A stretch of 64,000 bases of DNA from Botryosphaeria dothidea (GCA_011503125.2 WWBZ02000062.1:868001-932000); one strand, 5' to 3'. Positions 1-10,774 are shown, numbered from the stretch's first letter. The notes: generated from the letters alone by a model not told the origin. Made by a program: numbers and translations.

Positions 1-670
1 TATTTCTACTCATGCACTTGCATGCGTAAGCTATTCATTCGCTCCGTTTTCAATCTACGGTAAGCTTTCAGCAGGCTATTCTTCCGCTACAAAGATCACC
101 CGTATGCATTAGCTGTATTTGCAATGGTAAGTTTCGTGCATTATGAGATAATCTACTGTTTTCGGCAAGGAGAAGGCCCTTTTCGCTTAAAAGATCATCC
201 GTCTATACGTAGTTTTCGCGCGGCAGATCCGAAGAAGAGGAATCAATATATTGTTCTACGTAATCTACGACTACGAAATATAAGGATCATCTATATTCAA
301 ATGCACTATCATCCTTTACGTGCAAGTGGGAGCGCGAACGCAGGACAGGGGCGTGATTATGCCGAACAATGCTCGCGAACGGACAAGTCCGTCATACACC
401 CGGCGTAGTGATGCAGTCTAAAATTGTCGTTGGCCTCATTTCACCACGCGACAATTTGGCTGATGAATATGCTCGGGCATTTTTGCATCCGCCTCTGTCT
501 TCGCGACAGTGACTGCTTGCTTTGCTGGCCTGCCGGCTCTGCGCATCGTCACCCCCCGACTTGAATCAACTTGGCGACAAAGTGGTTGCCGTTTACGGTG
601 GTGCAGTATTCACATTCTACGTGCAGCTAATTCTCTTACCTTTCGAGGGCCGGCTGTATGTACATACCTA
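1..670. other. Intergenic, no gene seen
   Basis: No reading frame here has recognisable protein character. The first 300 bases hold loosely repeated blocks: AATCTAC at about 52, 150 and 262, each followed 15-45 bases later by a GATCAYCYRT-like word. They look like a degenerate, AT-richer repeat, but the similarity is weak. The 3' UTR of the gene ending at 671 must lie in the right part. Confidence 0.4.
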
Positions 671-1914
671 TCACAGCTTCTCGACACTCTTGACGCGCCG
701 GTCTTTGCCCACGACGAGGCGCAGCTGGCGGCCTTTCTCGCCCTTAAAGATGCCGGCACGGAGAGTGTCGGTGTAGAGCTCATAGGCGGGATAATCTTTT
801 GTTAAAGGAGTCAGCAGATATTCGCAAAATTCTGTTGTGTCAGGGGAGCAGCGACTTACAGCCGTTGACGAAGTTGATGACCTGCTCGTCCGTCATGCCG
901 GTGCCTTTGGCGGTGCGCAACGCAGCTTCTTGCTGCAGGCGCCAGTCGTAGACGTACGTCGTCTTCTCCGCATCGATGTGGACGAACGCGTCGAGCATGC
1001 TACACGTTTTCGCGCGGGAGCGGTCGTCAGCTCTTGTGCTCCTACTCTTTTCGCGCTGCCCACTCTCCACCACCACCACTACCCCGCTTGAACAGTCACC
1101 CGCACCACTATTCTCAACACCACAACACCAAAAGTGGGGGCGGTCAAACAGGAGGAAAGGGGACGGCGAGGACTCACTCGGTCAGCGCGTCGTACTCGCG
1201 CAGCTTGTCGTTCACGAACTTGAGGCTCTCAAGCTCGTGCCGCGCCAGCTGCCCGTCGTATCCGTCGCCTTTCGCCGCCTGCGCCTTCGCGTCCTCCCAC
1301 TTCGCAACCAGTTCCGCGTCGCTCAGCGCGCGGAACCCGACGCACCACCCTTCGAACACGACGACCTCGACGGGCTTCTCGCCCGGCTGGTTGACGCGCT
1401 CCCAGGTTTCTTCGGGGGCGCGGTCGCCCGCGCCAGAGTGCTGCGACTTGTCGTAGGACGGGATTGCGGTGGGTTGCTTGCGCGCGAGCGAGGCGAAGAC
1501 GGAGGCGCCCAGAGCGAGGTCATGGGTCGAGGGCTGCCCGCGGTGCTGGACGAGCGGGTTGCGCGGGTGGGACTGCGCGAGGGCGAGTTGGGCTGGGTGC
1601 GCGAGGTAGAGGTCGTCGATGCTGAGGACGGCGGTGGGGAGCGAGTGCGGCGGGGAGCGCAAGGTCGTGCAGAGGGTTGTGACCTGGTTTGAGGGAGTTT
1701 GGTGTCAGTTGCGATGCAATTGGGAGCTTTGCGGTTCTGGGTGAATTTGTTTTTTCTCTCTGCTCACCAGCGTCGTCTTCCCCGCGCCTTGCACGCCGTT
1801 CAGGCCCAGGAAGAAAGGCCTGCCATTGTCGCCGTGCTGCTGGCGGTGGGCGGCGATGCGGTCGATGATGAAGGGGATGCAGTGCTCGGACTTGTCGTCG
1901 ATGATGGCGGCCAT
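671..1914 (-). CDS. TDA10: D-glycerate 3-kinase / Tda10-like P-loop kinase
   Basis: Predicted ATP-dependent kinase of the Tda10/GLYK family, which makes 3-phosphoglycerate from D-glycerate in plants; in fungi its role is less certain. Four exons on the minus strand: 1914-1768, 1683-1178, 999-860, 795-671, giving 305 residues against about 290 for yeast Tda10. The P-loop GVQGAGKT lies at residues 40-47, split from the rest by the first intron. The second exon carries SIDDLYL, typical of the family's Walker-B-like DDxY region, and a later FEGWCVG segment. The last junction restores NGYYPAYELY, a conserved stretch, which supports that splice. It is transcribed divergently from FOX2 with 466 bp between start codons. 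Identity as a kinase is secure; the exact substrate is family-based inference. Confidence 0.85.
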
Positions 1915-2380
1915 TGCTGCGGGTTAGGGTTACTGTGGGTTCTGCGAAAGCGTCAGGTGGGCGCAAGGGGAGCCAGAGTTTACGGGCGGTAGCGTCATCT
2001 TTCTGACGGGCCCGCTGGCATGTGAAGAGAGCCGCCTAGCGATTCGATTCCTGGGGGCCGCTTGGGGCTTGCCTCCCCACGGGTCTGGGCGCCGCGCCCC
2101 GCCAATGGCTGCGTCGGTCGTCGCACAACCGAGGCTGTGACGACGATTGCCGTGAAGCAGCTCGGCTTTACCTGAGAGTCCACGCGCCAGCTTCCCTGCA
2201 AGTCGTCGAGACCTTATACCGCTCCACGGCGTGCTCTCCCTTTCCACACGTCTCCTCCCCCACACCTTTCTTTCTCCATACTCCCCTTCTCCATCTCCGC
2301 TTTCTCCACATCTGCTGTAGCTGCGCAGCTCCGCGTTTCTCCCTTCTCTTCTCTGTGTACATCTCCACACTAAATACATC
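1915..2380. promoter_or_regulatory. Shared divergent promoter, glycerate kinase / FOX2
   Basis: This 466-bp gap separates two start codons that face away from each other. It contains CCAAT at 2102-2106 and CCGAGG at 2129-2134, which is CCTCGG on the minus strand, the core known for the fatty-acid-responsive Zn2Cys6 regulators FarA/FarB in Aspergillus. GGGTTAGGGTTA, two telomere-type units, is at 1921-1932, just before the kinase ATG. The stretch from about 2235 to 2350 is CT-rich on the FOX2 sense strand, as in many fungal core promoters. Confidence 0.55.
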
Positions 2381-5300
2381 ATGGCAGAGCAGCTGCGCTT
2401 CGATGGCCAAACCGTCGTCGTGACGGGCGCCGGTGGAGGTCTAGGAAAGGCGTATGCCACCTTCTTCGGCTCGCGCGGCGCCAACGTCGTCGTCAACGAT
2501 CTGGGAGGCTCTTTCAAGGGCGAGGGCACTTCGACAAAGGTGCGGATGATTCCAGCTCTTCCGGAGCTCCCCTCGCGGCGGAAAGTTGTCCGTGCTGACT
2601 TTCACATGTGAAAACTGCAGGCAGCGGATGTCGTTGTCGACGAGATCAAGAAGGCCGGCGGCAAGGCCGTGGCCAACTACGACAGCGTCGAGAACGGCGA
2701 CCGCATCATCGATACCGCCATCAAGGCGTTCGGCCGCATCGATATCCTCATCAACAACGCTGGTATCCTCCGCGATGTTAGCTTTAAGAACATTAAGGAT
2801 GCGGACTGGGACTTGATCAACACGGTCCACGTGAAGGGTGCATACAAGGTGCGTTTGGTGGTTGCGTTTGGACTTGACTCGGATGGAAGCTGATTTTGGA
2901 TGCAGTGCGCGAGGGCAGCATGGCCGCATTTCAGGAAACAAAAGTATGGTCGCGTCATCAACACCGCGTCGGCAGCAGGTCTTTTCGGCAACTTTGGCCA
3001 GACCAATTATTCCGGTAAGGACAATATCTACTGTCTGGCGACGAGCTGCTAATCAGAGAACAGCTGCCAAGCTGGCGCAGGTCGGCTTCACCGAGACCCT
3101 CGCAAAGGAGGGACTCAAGTACAACATTCTCGCCAACGTCATTGCACCTATCGCCGCTAGCCGCATGACCGAGACGATTATGCCCCCGGACGTTCTCGAG
3201 AACCTGAAGCCCGACTGGGTCGTTCCGCTCGTGGCAGTTTTGGTGCACAGCTCCAACACCGAGGAGACTGGTTCCATCTTCGAGGTCGGCGGTGGTCACG
3301 TCGCGAAGCTGAGGTGGGAACGTGCCAAGGGTGGTCTTCTGAAGGCCGACAGCTCCATGACTCCCGGTGCTGTTCTTTCTAAGTGGAATGACATCAACGA
3401 TTTCACCCAGCCCAGCTACCCCACCGGCCCTGCCAACTTCGTCGAGCTGCTCGAGGAGGCCCAGAAGCTGCCAGCAAACCCACCTGCGCAGAACCCCGAC
3501 TTCAAGGGCAAGGTTGCGCTCATCACCGGCGGTGGTGCTGGTCTTGGCCGTGCCTACGCGCTGCTCTTCGCCAAGTATGGCGCCAAGGTCGTCATCAACG
3601 ATCTTGCCGATCCCGACACTGTCGTTCAGGAGATTCAAAAGCTCGGTGGTGAGGCTGTTGGTGTCAAGGCCTCCGCTGAGGAGGGCGACACCGTCGTGAA
3701 GGCTGCCATTGATGCTTTTGGCCGCATCGACATCATTATTAACAATGCTGGTATCCTCCGTGATAAGGCATTCGCCAACATGGATGACAGCCAGTGGGAT
3801 TCTGTCATGAACGTCCACCTCCGTGGCACCTACAAGATCTCCAAGGCTGCTTGGCCTTACATGCTTAAGCAGAAGTACGGCCGCATTGTCAACACTACCT
3901 CGACTAGCGGTATCTACGGCAACTTCGGCCAGGCTAACTACGCCGCCGCCAAGTGCGGTATCCTCGGGTTCTCCCGTGCCCTTGCCCGTGAGGGTGCCAA
4001 GTACAACATTTTTGTCAACACCATTGCCCCCAACGCCGGCACCAACATGACCCGTACTATCCTGCCCGAAGAGCTCGTCCAGGCCTTCAAGCCCGACTAT
4101 GTTGCTCCTCTCGTTGTGGCTCTCTGCTCCGACAGCGTTCCCGAACCCACTGGTGGCCTCTACGAGGTCGGCAGCGGCTGGCAGGCCCGTACCAGGTGGC
4201 AGCGTACTGGTGGCCACGGCTTCCCTGTTGACGTCAAGCTCACCCCCGAGGCTGTCAAGCAGGTCTTCCCTAAGATTATCGACTTCGACGACGGCCGCGC
4301 GGATCACCCCACGGAACCGAACGACAGTGCTGGAAAGGTCATGGCAAATATCTCGAACAGGAGTAAGCCGGCGGGCGGTAAGTCCAAGCTCTAAGTTAGC
4401 CGTTGCATTCACTGTCCTGTAAATTTTCTGCTGCATAGAAAGATTTTCGTGTAATGAATCAAATGTATACCCTGTCTACTTCTCTGTCCCGACCCACTCG
4501 CTCTCTCCTTGTGACATTGTGTGCATACCCGTTACACTTCCTCGGACCTCGTGACTGATTTTGACCAGAGTCTTCTGAGGGCGGAGACAACGAGATCCTC
4601 CAAAATATCGAGGCGGCGAAGAAGGCAAAGGCTGAAGGCACTGAGTTCACCTATGACGACCGGGACGTCATCCTCTACAGTAAGACACCAATGAACAAGA
4701 CATTCAAACGATTCCCACAGCTGACCCTCTCCTCAAGACCTCGGCATCGGCGCCAAGCGCACCGACCTCCCCCTCGTCTTCGAGAACGACGAGAACTTCC
4801 AGGTGGTGCCGACGTTCGGCGTCATCCCGCCGTTCAACGCGTCCGCGCCGTTCAGCATGGGCGACGTGGTGCCCAACTTCTCGCCCATGATGCTGCTGCA
4901 CGGCGAGCAGTACCTCGAGATCCGCAAGTTCCCCATTCCCACCTCGGGCACGCTCGTCTCGTACCCCAGCCTCGTCGAGGTCGTCGATAAGGGTAAGAGC
5001 GGCATCGTCGTCACGGGCACCGTCACCAAAGACAAGAGCACCGGCGAGGACGTCTTCTACAACGAGTCCACCGTCTTCATCCGCGGGAGCGGCGACTTCG
5101 GCGGGCCCAAGAAGGGCGCCGACAGGGGTCCCGCGACTAAGGTGCACGCGCCGCCCAAGCGCGCGCCCGACGCCGTCGTCGAGGAGAAGACGACCGACGA
5201 GCAGGCCGCCGTGTACAGGCTGAGCGGTGATCGCAACCCGCTGCACATCGACCCCGAGTTCAGCAAGGTGGGCGGCTTCGAGACGCCGATTCTGCACGGC

Positions 5301-5531
5301 TTGTGCTTCTTTGGTATCGCCGGCAAGCACATCCTCAAGACGTTTGGCGCGTTCAGGAATATCAAGGTCAGGTTCGCCGGCACGGTGCTGCCCGGCCAGA
5401 CGCTGCGGACGGAGATGTGGAGGGATGGGAAGATCGTCGTGTTCCAGGTCGTGGTAAAGGAGACGGGGAAGCTGGCGATTGCCGGCGCGGGGGCGGAGTT
5501 GGTGAACGGGGCGGAGAAGGCGAAGTTGTGA
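2381..5531 (+). CDS. FOX2: Peroxisomal multifunctional beta-oxidation protein (MFE-2)
   Basis: Catalyses the second and third steps of peroxisomal beta-oxidation: hydration of trans-2-enoyl-CoA and (R)-3-hydroxyacyl-CoA oxidation. Six exons: 2381-2539, 2621-2848, 2906-3014, 3064-4377, 4569-4679 and 4738-5531, giving 904 residues, the normal length. Two tandem short-chain dehydrogenase domains come first, with TGAGGGLG near residue 15 and TGGGAGLG near 320; each has NNAGILRD and a YxAAK catalytic pair (NYSAAK, NYAAAK). The C-terminal third is a hot-dog hydratase-2 domain with GDRNPLHID near 800 followed by PILHGLC. The chain ends in AKL, a type-1 peroxisomal targeting signal. The promoter has a FarA/FarB-like box, which fits fatty-acid induction. 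Assignment is very secure. Confidence 0.97.
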
Positions 5532-6879
5532 GGGGAGGGAGAGGTGTGAAAATTTGATGGGCATGTGTGTATAATTGGTATGGTGTTTTGAATGTATTCG
5601 TCTTTCTGACTTCTTCATGAAAAGCCTTGCCTGCTGTCTATCTTGTGATTTGTTCGTAAATCATCATCTGCAGGTTGGCGAAGGATCGAGTATGAGGTAC
5701 TGCCACGTGCATCTTAGGAAGGTCGTCAGACAGTACGAAGCATTCGAGCTGTAACCTCGAGTTGCGGATATAAAACCCTGGACGCCACCGGTTCCTTTCC
5801 CTTTCGCAACATTGTCGCGCAATTCTCTGGCATCGGAGGATTACCACGGGCGCCTCCGGTCGCTTTCTAGCCAGACGACCTTGCATTCTTTTGCACCGGA
5901 ATGGATCAGTTGAGCCAGACTCGCGAGTAATTCAGTTCTACAACTCGGTCTACTATGGAATATGTCATGGCGCGGGGTCGCAACGGCATGGATCGATCAT
6001 ATGCGGCTGCAGGGAAATGTGATGATGAAGTAGAGGGCTCGACGATGCTAAGCTATAGCGTGACGTAGTAACGATGAGGAGCCGTGTCTGGGTAGATGGA
6101 GACTTGAATATATGATAGGGGAAGTTAGTAGTGATGTTTTGGATAGGCTATGAGGCGGAGGAAGTGAGTTGTTTCGTACAATAAAAGGCTCCCCCTAGTA
6201 GCTCTGGGAGCTTCTATTGGAGATTGGTACTATTCTGCCGTTGTACTCGTTCGGCCAGCAGAAGTGTGGATGTGGTGGTGTTTTAAATGCAGGAACTGGC
6301 GAAGGTGAAGGGGGCGGATGATCGAATGCCAACGACGGAATGATTGCCGCATAGGCCTCGTGACTGCGATTACGCGCGAAAGTGCAAAGGAGAGGTGGCG
6401 GGTGCGTCATTGCTGGGTTGGTGTGGGCTGGTGAGACTCTGGGGACGGCCTCTCTTATTCCTTAAAAGGGCGGGTACGGTATGTAATCGTGATAGTCAAT
6501 CGTCAAGTGAAACGACATGGTTCACATTGGGCTTCTGTCCAATACTACCGATGTTGATCACTGTGCCCTGGAGCCTCGCGGCTTTTTCTTTTCGAGTCTT
6601 AAGCCGCGTGAAACGTATTTGCTGTGTGTTGATATTCAGCATTGAGTGAGAATGATGATTAGGCGCAGAAGTGATTTCGTACCACTGCTGAGCAAGGTGG
6701 ATAATTGGTATAAAATTCAGAAAGAATACAGATCAGCCACCATCATTTATGAGGTGTTGAAGCAATGAATGCCATGAAAATATTTGAAGGCCGTCTTCCG
6801 TATGGTTGCCCCAACTCTAAATACTTCTACTGCAATACATCAAAACAGGAGAGCTCTGTACATCCTCACCCCCACCAGA
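5532..6879. other. Intergenic, no gene seen
   Basis: This 1.35-kb gap lies between convergently ending genes (FOX2 from the left, the hydrolase from the right). Short frames here have no recognisable motifs. It should hold both 3' UTRs and polyadenylation signals. Confidence 0.5.
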
Positions 6880-7989
6880 TCACTGCGCGTAAACCTCCTC
6901 AAATAACCACCTTGCCACATCCGCATGCATCCTCTCCGTCCTCGCCCTCGCCACCCTGGCCCCCTCCCCAAAGCTCACAAACTGATTAAACCCATGCACC
7001 TGCCCCGCCACCTTCTCCCACCTCACATTCCGCGTCCTCCACGCCCCCTCCCCTTCCGCCTTCCTCTCCCCCTCCCCGCCACCCCTCGCCAACCCCTCCG
7101 CCATATACTCCGCCTCCGCACACAGCATGTCCAGCTCGCACCCCACCAGACACACCTTCTCCGGCAGCGCGCGCCTCGCCGCGAAGACCGGACTCAGCAG
7201 CGGATCGCGCAGGTTCTGGCCCTCGCGCACGTACGCCCACCGCACCCACCCGAAATGCTGATTGGGCGCGCCCCGCGCCGGGCCGCGCTGCGCGCGCGCC
7301 ACGCGCGCCGCGTGGTCGAGCGCGAAGTCGACGACGGGGTAGAAGGCGACGACGGCCTTGGGGCGGGCGTTGGCGGGCAGCAGCTGCGTCGCGGCCAGCG
7401 CGAGGTTGGCGCCGGCGGAGTAGCCGCAGACGGCGACGCCGCGGGCGAGGTCGACGGGGAGGGATGCGTCGGCGAGGAGGGCGGCGATGAGAGCGGCGGC
7501 GTCGTGGGCGGGGCCGGGGAAGCGCGACTGCGGCGCGAGGCGATAGCCGATGTTGGCGACGGCGAGGCCGTGGTGGGTGGCGTAGAGGTGGGCGTCCGGG
7601 TCGTCGATGATGGGGTGCCCGAGGGCGAAGCTGCCGCCGTGGATGGAGATGAGGAGGGGTGGGGGCCGGGCGGCGTTGGATTTGGGGGGCAGGAAGACGC
7701 GGACGGGCGAGTGGGGGGCGCAGGGGTAGGTTTTGACGAGGGAGGGGCGCGGGCGCAGGCGGAGGAGGGAGAGGAGGTGGAGGAGGGTGGTGTAGGCGCG
7801 GAAGAGGGCTTTGAGGGTCCAGACGCTGAGGAAGTCGAGGACGCGGTTGGGGAAAGGGATTGCCGGTGATGGGAGAGGCCCGGAGGCGTTGGCGTTGGGA
7901 TTGGAGGAGAGCAATGGCTGGGTTGGGTCGTCGTTTGACATTTTTGGTGTTGTTGGTGGAGGGTTGATGTAGGCGGCTGGAAGGATCAT
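6880..7989 (-). CDS. Alpha/beta hydrolase of the HSL / arylacetamide-deacetylase family
   Basis: Single-exon gene of 369 residues. The hormone-sensitive-lipase-type oxyanion motif HGGSF is at 117-121, the nucleophile elbow GYSAG at 189-193 (Ser191), the likely acid is Asp287 in CELDML and the catalytic histidine is His332 in VHGFNQF. These define an abhydrolase-3 esterase or lipase acting on small acyl esters; the natural substrate cannot be read from sequence. Residues about 48-78 are hydrophobic and could hold the enzyme at a membrane, as in AADAC-like proteins. A second ATG at codon 17 (7941) is an equally possible start because the first 16 residues are low complexity. The coding strand is very C-rich at the third codon position. 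Confidence 0.85.
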   Translation of the reverse strand: MILPAAYINPPPTTPKMSNDDPTQPLLSSNPNANASGPLPSPAIPFPNRVLDFLSVWTLKALFRAYTTLLHLLSLLRLRPRPSLVKTYPCAPHSPVRVFLPPKSNAARPPPLLISIHGGSFALGHPIIDDPDAHLYATHHGLAVANIGYRLAPQSRFPGPAHDAAALIAALLADASLPVDLARGVAVCGYSAGANLALAATQLLPANARPKAVVAFYPVVDFALDHAARVARAQRGPARGAPNQHFGWVRWAYVREGQNLRDPLLSPVFAARRALPEKVCLVGCELDMLCAEAEYMAEGLARGGGEGERKAEGEGAWRTRNVRWEKVAGQVHGFNQFVSFGEGARVARARTERMHADVARWLFEEVYAQ

Positions 7990-8270
7990 TAAGTCAACGC
8001 CGATCGGAGAAAGATGTGGTAAAAAGTCCGCCGGCTTGCAGACGGGTGCGATAGCCGAAGCTTAGCGCTATAGTCAGAGACGCAGAGCCAATGTCTGGAC
8101 GCAAACCTGTAGTGATACGCCACGCAAACTTAGACTCACAAACACGTTCTTCACTGGCTGGACTGCATGAAACATTAAGGATACAAGGATATCAATATTG
8201 TACGTTAAAAGGACACCGCCACCCGTTCCAAAATGCGCCTATCGATGCTGTAGCGATTGAAGGAGACGTT
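7990..8270. other. Intergenic upstream of the hydrolase
   Basis: This 281-bp gap holds the hydrolase promoter. No clear regulatory motif was recognised. Confidence 0.4.
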
Positions 8271-8588
8271 TCAGTATGCGAAGCAGTTCATGCAGCCGCT
8301 CGTCGAGTGGCCGCACGAATTGCAGAAGCTGGACGGGCTTGGCCCGTCCCAGGTGGAGTCGCAGCAGCAGCAAACCCACGGCATTTTAATGTAGCTGGGA
8401 GGGTTATTGAGCAGCTCAGAAGGGCTTTGACTACGCTGTTGCTGCTGATACTGATGGTGATGATGGTGGTGGCAGTCGTTGTGTTCTGCTGCAGAGCTCC
8501 AAGTAGCGCGCGATGCGGACTGGTGCTGCCGGCATGTCCATGGTTGGACGGCGGGCGTTGCATTCATATATTTGATGAGCAGCGGCAT
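8271..8588 (-). CDS. Possible small Cys-rich zinc-binding protein
   Basis: An open frame of 105 codons from the first ATG at 8588, with another in-frame ATG at 8567. The tail, residues 71-102, starts WVCCCC and continues to FCNSCGH and CMNC, so Cys73/Cys76, Cys89/Cys92, His94 and Cys99/Cys102 make a Cx2C...Cx2CxH...Cx2C pattern. Small fungal proteins of unknown role often end in a W-C-x2-C / C-x2-CGH / C-x2-C module. Residues 40-45 are six histidines, followed by a Gln-rich run. Caution: part of the CCCC run is a TGC trinucleotide repeat and the His run a CAT/CAC repeat, so low-complexity DNA could mimic some of this. An intron or a shorter form starting at the Met just before the Trp is possible. 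No function is proposed. Confidence 0.42.
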   Translation of the reverse strand: MPLLIKYMNATPAVQPWTCRQHQSASRATWSSAAEHNDCHHHHHHQYQQQQRSQSPSELLNNPPSYIKMPWVCCCCDSTWDGPSPSSFCNSCGHSTSGCMNCFAY

Positions 8589-9478
8589 GTGTAGCAGGTC
8601 TATTTCTTTGTGTGCCAACAATGGTCCTGTACTGTGTTAGTGCGGCAAAACAACAAAGCGATAAACGCCGTCCAAACAACTAGCGATGCGTCAAGGCTGG
8701 CTCGTGTCACGCAAAGGAGCGCGCAGGATGTTGGCACTAACCAGCAGGAGAATGGGCAACCGTGCCCTGGCAGGATGAGCGTCCAGTGGGGGGACAAGCA
8801 GGAGGGCGAACGGGAATAGAACAAGACGAGGCCGGGCTGCGTGCTGCGTGCTGAGGAAGCTCTGAGTGACGTATTTTGGGGAGAAATTATTCGGCGGCGG
8901 CCAGAAATTAGTCTAATTTGAGCAACGGGAGAGAAGATTGGGAGACGGGTTGAAGGGAATAAGAAATATTAAAGAAGAGGACTGCTCCTTGCAAACAGCA
9001 GCAGGCAGGAAAGAATTGAAATGAAATGACACATGAAGCAAAAATAAAAGACGTGCCAGAAGCGGCGAAGCGGGAAGGTTTTGATTCAGGTGTTATTAAA
9101 GAGCACGAGAGCGAGATTCGAAACATGGTCCTATGAAGATCAGCAATCCAGCAATCAATGTTTTGTAGAGCCGCAGAGGGTTTCGCGTGAGCAACTGGTG
9201 CAAGCGGGACGATGAAACAGAGCCGAGGCCATCTACAGCACGTGGAGGAGCACATCAGCATTGCGGATCAGAGGCGATAGTCGTCTTCGCAAGGGGCGGC
9301 CAGGAGGCGGAGGCCTGATGGTTTTTGGACGGGGTTGACGGGGGTGACGGGGGACGGGGGACGGACGGGGGACCGGGGGGGGGATGGAGGCGCGGGGCAG
9401 GTCTGTGCGAGAAATGACTTCATCTGCCGCTTTTTCCACCACCACCGCCATCCATCCATCATCCCACCACATCTCGCC
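8589..9478. promoter_or_regulatory. Upstream region of the aldo/keto reductase, with a G-run cluster
   Basis: No gene is seen in this 890-bp stretch. At 9331-9383 there are six runs of four to nine G on the coding strand (9331-9334, 9340-9344, 9349-9353, 9356-9360, 9367-9371, 9375-9383), ending 95 bp before the ATG. Spacers are 2-6 bases, so the segment meets the usual sequence rule for a G-quadruplex. Just downstream is a CCAYCC-rich stretch. Confidence 0.5.
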
Positions 9479-9899
9479 ATGCCGCCTGCGCGCCCAGGAA
9501 ACGCCATTCTTCACGCCATCAGCAGCCCGCCCTTCATCTACGGCACTGCCTGGAAGAAGGATGCCACCCAGAAGCTCGTCAAGGACGCGCTGGCCGCTGG
9601 CTTCGTCGCCGTCGACACGGCCGCCCAGCCACGCCACTACCAGGAGCCTCTCGTCGGCGCCGGCATCCGCGACGCCCTCACAGCCCACAGTCTGAAGCGG
9701 GAGCAGATCTATGTATGCGCGTAGAGCCAGGACTCCATCATTGACACGCCTAATGCAGGCCCGCACCCAAAAAGGTCCAGACAAAGTTCACGTCGCCAGC
9801 AGGTCAAGACCCGGACAACATGCCCTACCCACCCGACGCCTCCCTCACCGACCAAGTCCACGCATCCGTGCAGTCCTCGCTGCTCAACCTCCGCCACAC

Positions 9900-9941
<42 letters not shown>

Positions 9942-10497
9942 CGCCGCCGACGAGTCGTCCTACATCGACTGCCTGCTCCTGCACTCCCCGCTGCCGACCA
10001 TGCGCCAGACGCTCGAGGCCTGGCGCGCCCTCGAGACGTACGTCCCGCACCGCGTCCGCCGCCTCGGCATCTCCAACGTCTCGCAGCCGCTCCTCGAGGT
10101 CGTGTTCCGCAGCGCCGCCGTCAAGCCCGCCGTCGTGCAGAACCGCTTCTACGGCGCCACCGCCTGGGACGTCGGCCTGCGCGCCTTCTGCCGCGAGAAC
10201 GGCATCGTGTACGAGAGCTTCTGGACCCTGACGGGCAACCCGCAACTGCTCACCTCGACGCCGGTGGCCATGTTGGCGCAGTTCGCGGGCGTCAGTCCGG
10301 AGGTTGCGCTGTATGCGCTCGTCATGGCGGTGGATGTGGTTGTGTTGAACGGCACGACGAATGCGGAGAGGATGCGCGAGGACTTGGATGGCGTGAAGAA
10401 GGTGCAGGCGTGGAGCAAGGACAAGGAGGATTCGTGGAATACCATCCTGGGCGACTTTAAGCACATGATCGGCGACGGTGAGGAGATGGAAGACTGA
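9479..10497 (+). CDS. Aldo/keto reductase with an internal poly-Asp loop
   Basis: NAD(P)H-dependent oxidoreductase of the AKR superfamily, 318 residues, normal length. Two exons: 9479-9712 and 9775-10497; the 62-nt intron splices TAT to GTC and restores VQTKF. The four catalytic residues can be placed: Asp46 in VAVDTAAQ, Tyr54 in RHYQE, Lys82 in QTKF and His148 in LLLHSP. Residues 121-133 are thirteen consecutive Asp encoded by an uninterrupted (GAC)13 at 9901-9939, followed by Ala and Glu. This lies in a loop between beta-strands, just before the His strand, so it should be tolerated, but it is likely to vary in length between strains. The substrate is not predictable. It ends 277 bp from the oppositely oriented OPT transporter. 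Confidence 0.9.
9901..9939 (+). repeat. (GAC)13 microsatellite inside a coding exon
   Basis: Thirteen perfect GAC units in frame in the aldo/keto reductase encode poly-Asp. The repeat is pure at every third position, which points to recent slippage rather than old selection for acidic residues. Confidence 0.97.
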
Positions 10498-10774
10498 GGT
10501 ATGTCCTGTTGCGGTCGTGCGAACGGTAGGCTCTAGAGGATTTCAACGAAGAAGAAAAAAAAAATACAACCCAGGTATCTGGAGTATAGGGTCCGCAAAA
10601 TCGATCTTCAAGAGCCACAGGAAATCTGTGCAACACACGCAAGAGGGCGCACGAAAATGCGTAGAAATACGAAGATGAATTTCCAGACTTGTTCTATTCC
10701 CATCCTACAGTATCATGTCTATTCATTCTATTCCGTCGAGTCGTGAAGCGGTAATTCCTCCATTCTTTCTATAA

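Noticed and set aside
2958..4436. Long open frame antisense to FOX2
   Set aside because: It mirrors the third-position bias of the highly conserved FOX2 exon 4; no own motifs, and FOX2 is certain.
6925..7869. Open frame antisense to the alpha/beta hydrolase
   Set aside because: The hydrolase has a complete catalytic triad; the antisense is a Gly/Val/Glu shadow.
9820..9942. Poly-Val frame opposite the poly-Asp repeat
   Set aside because: Direct consequence of reading (GAC)n on the other strand.
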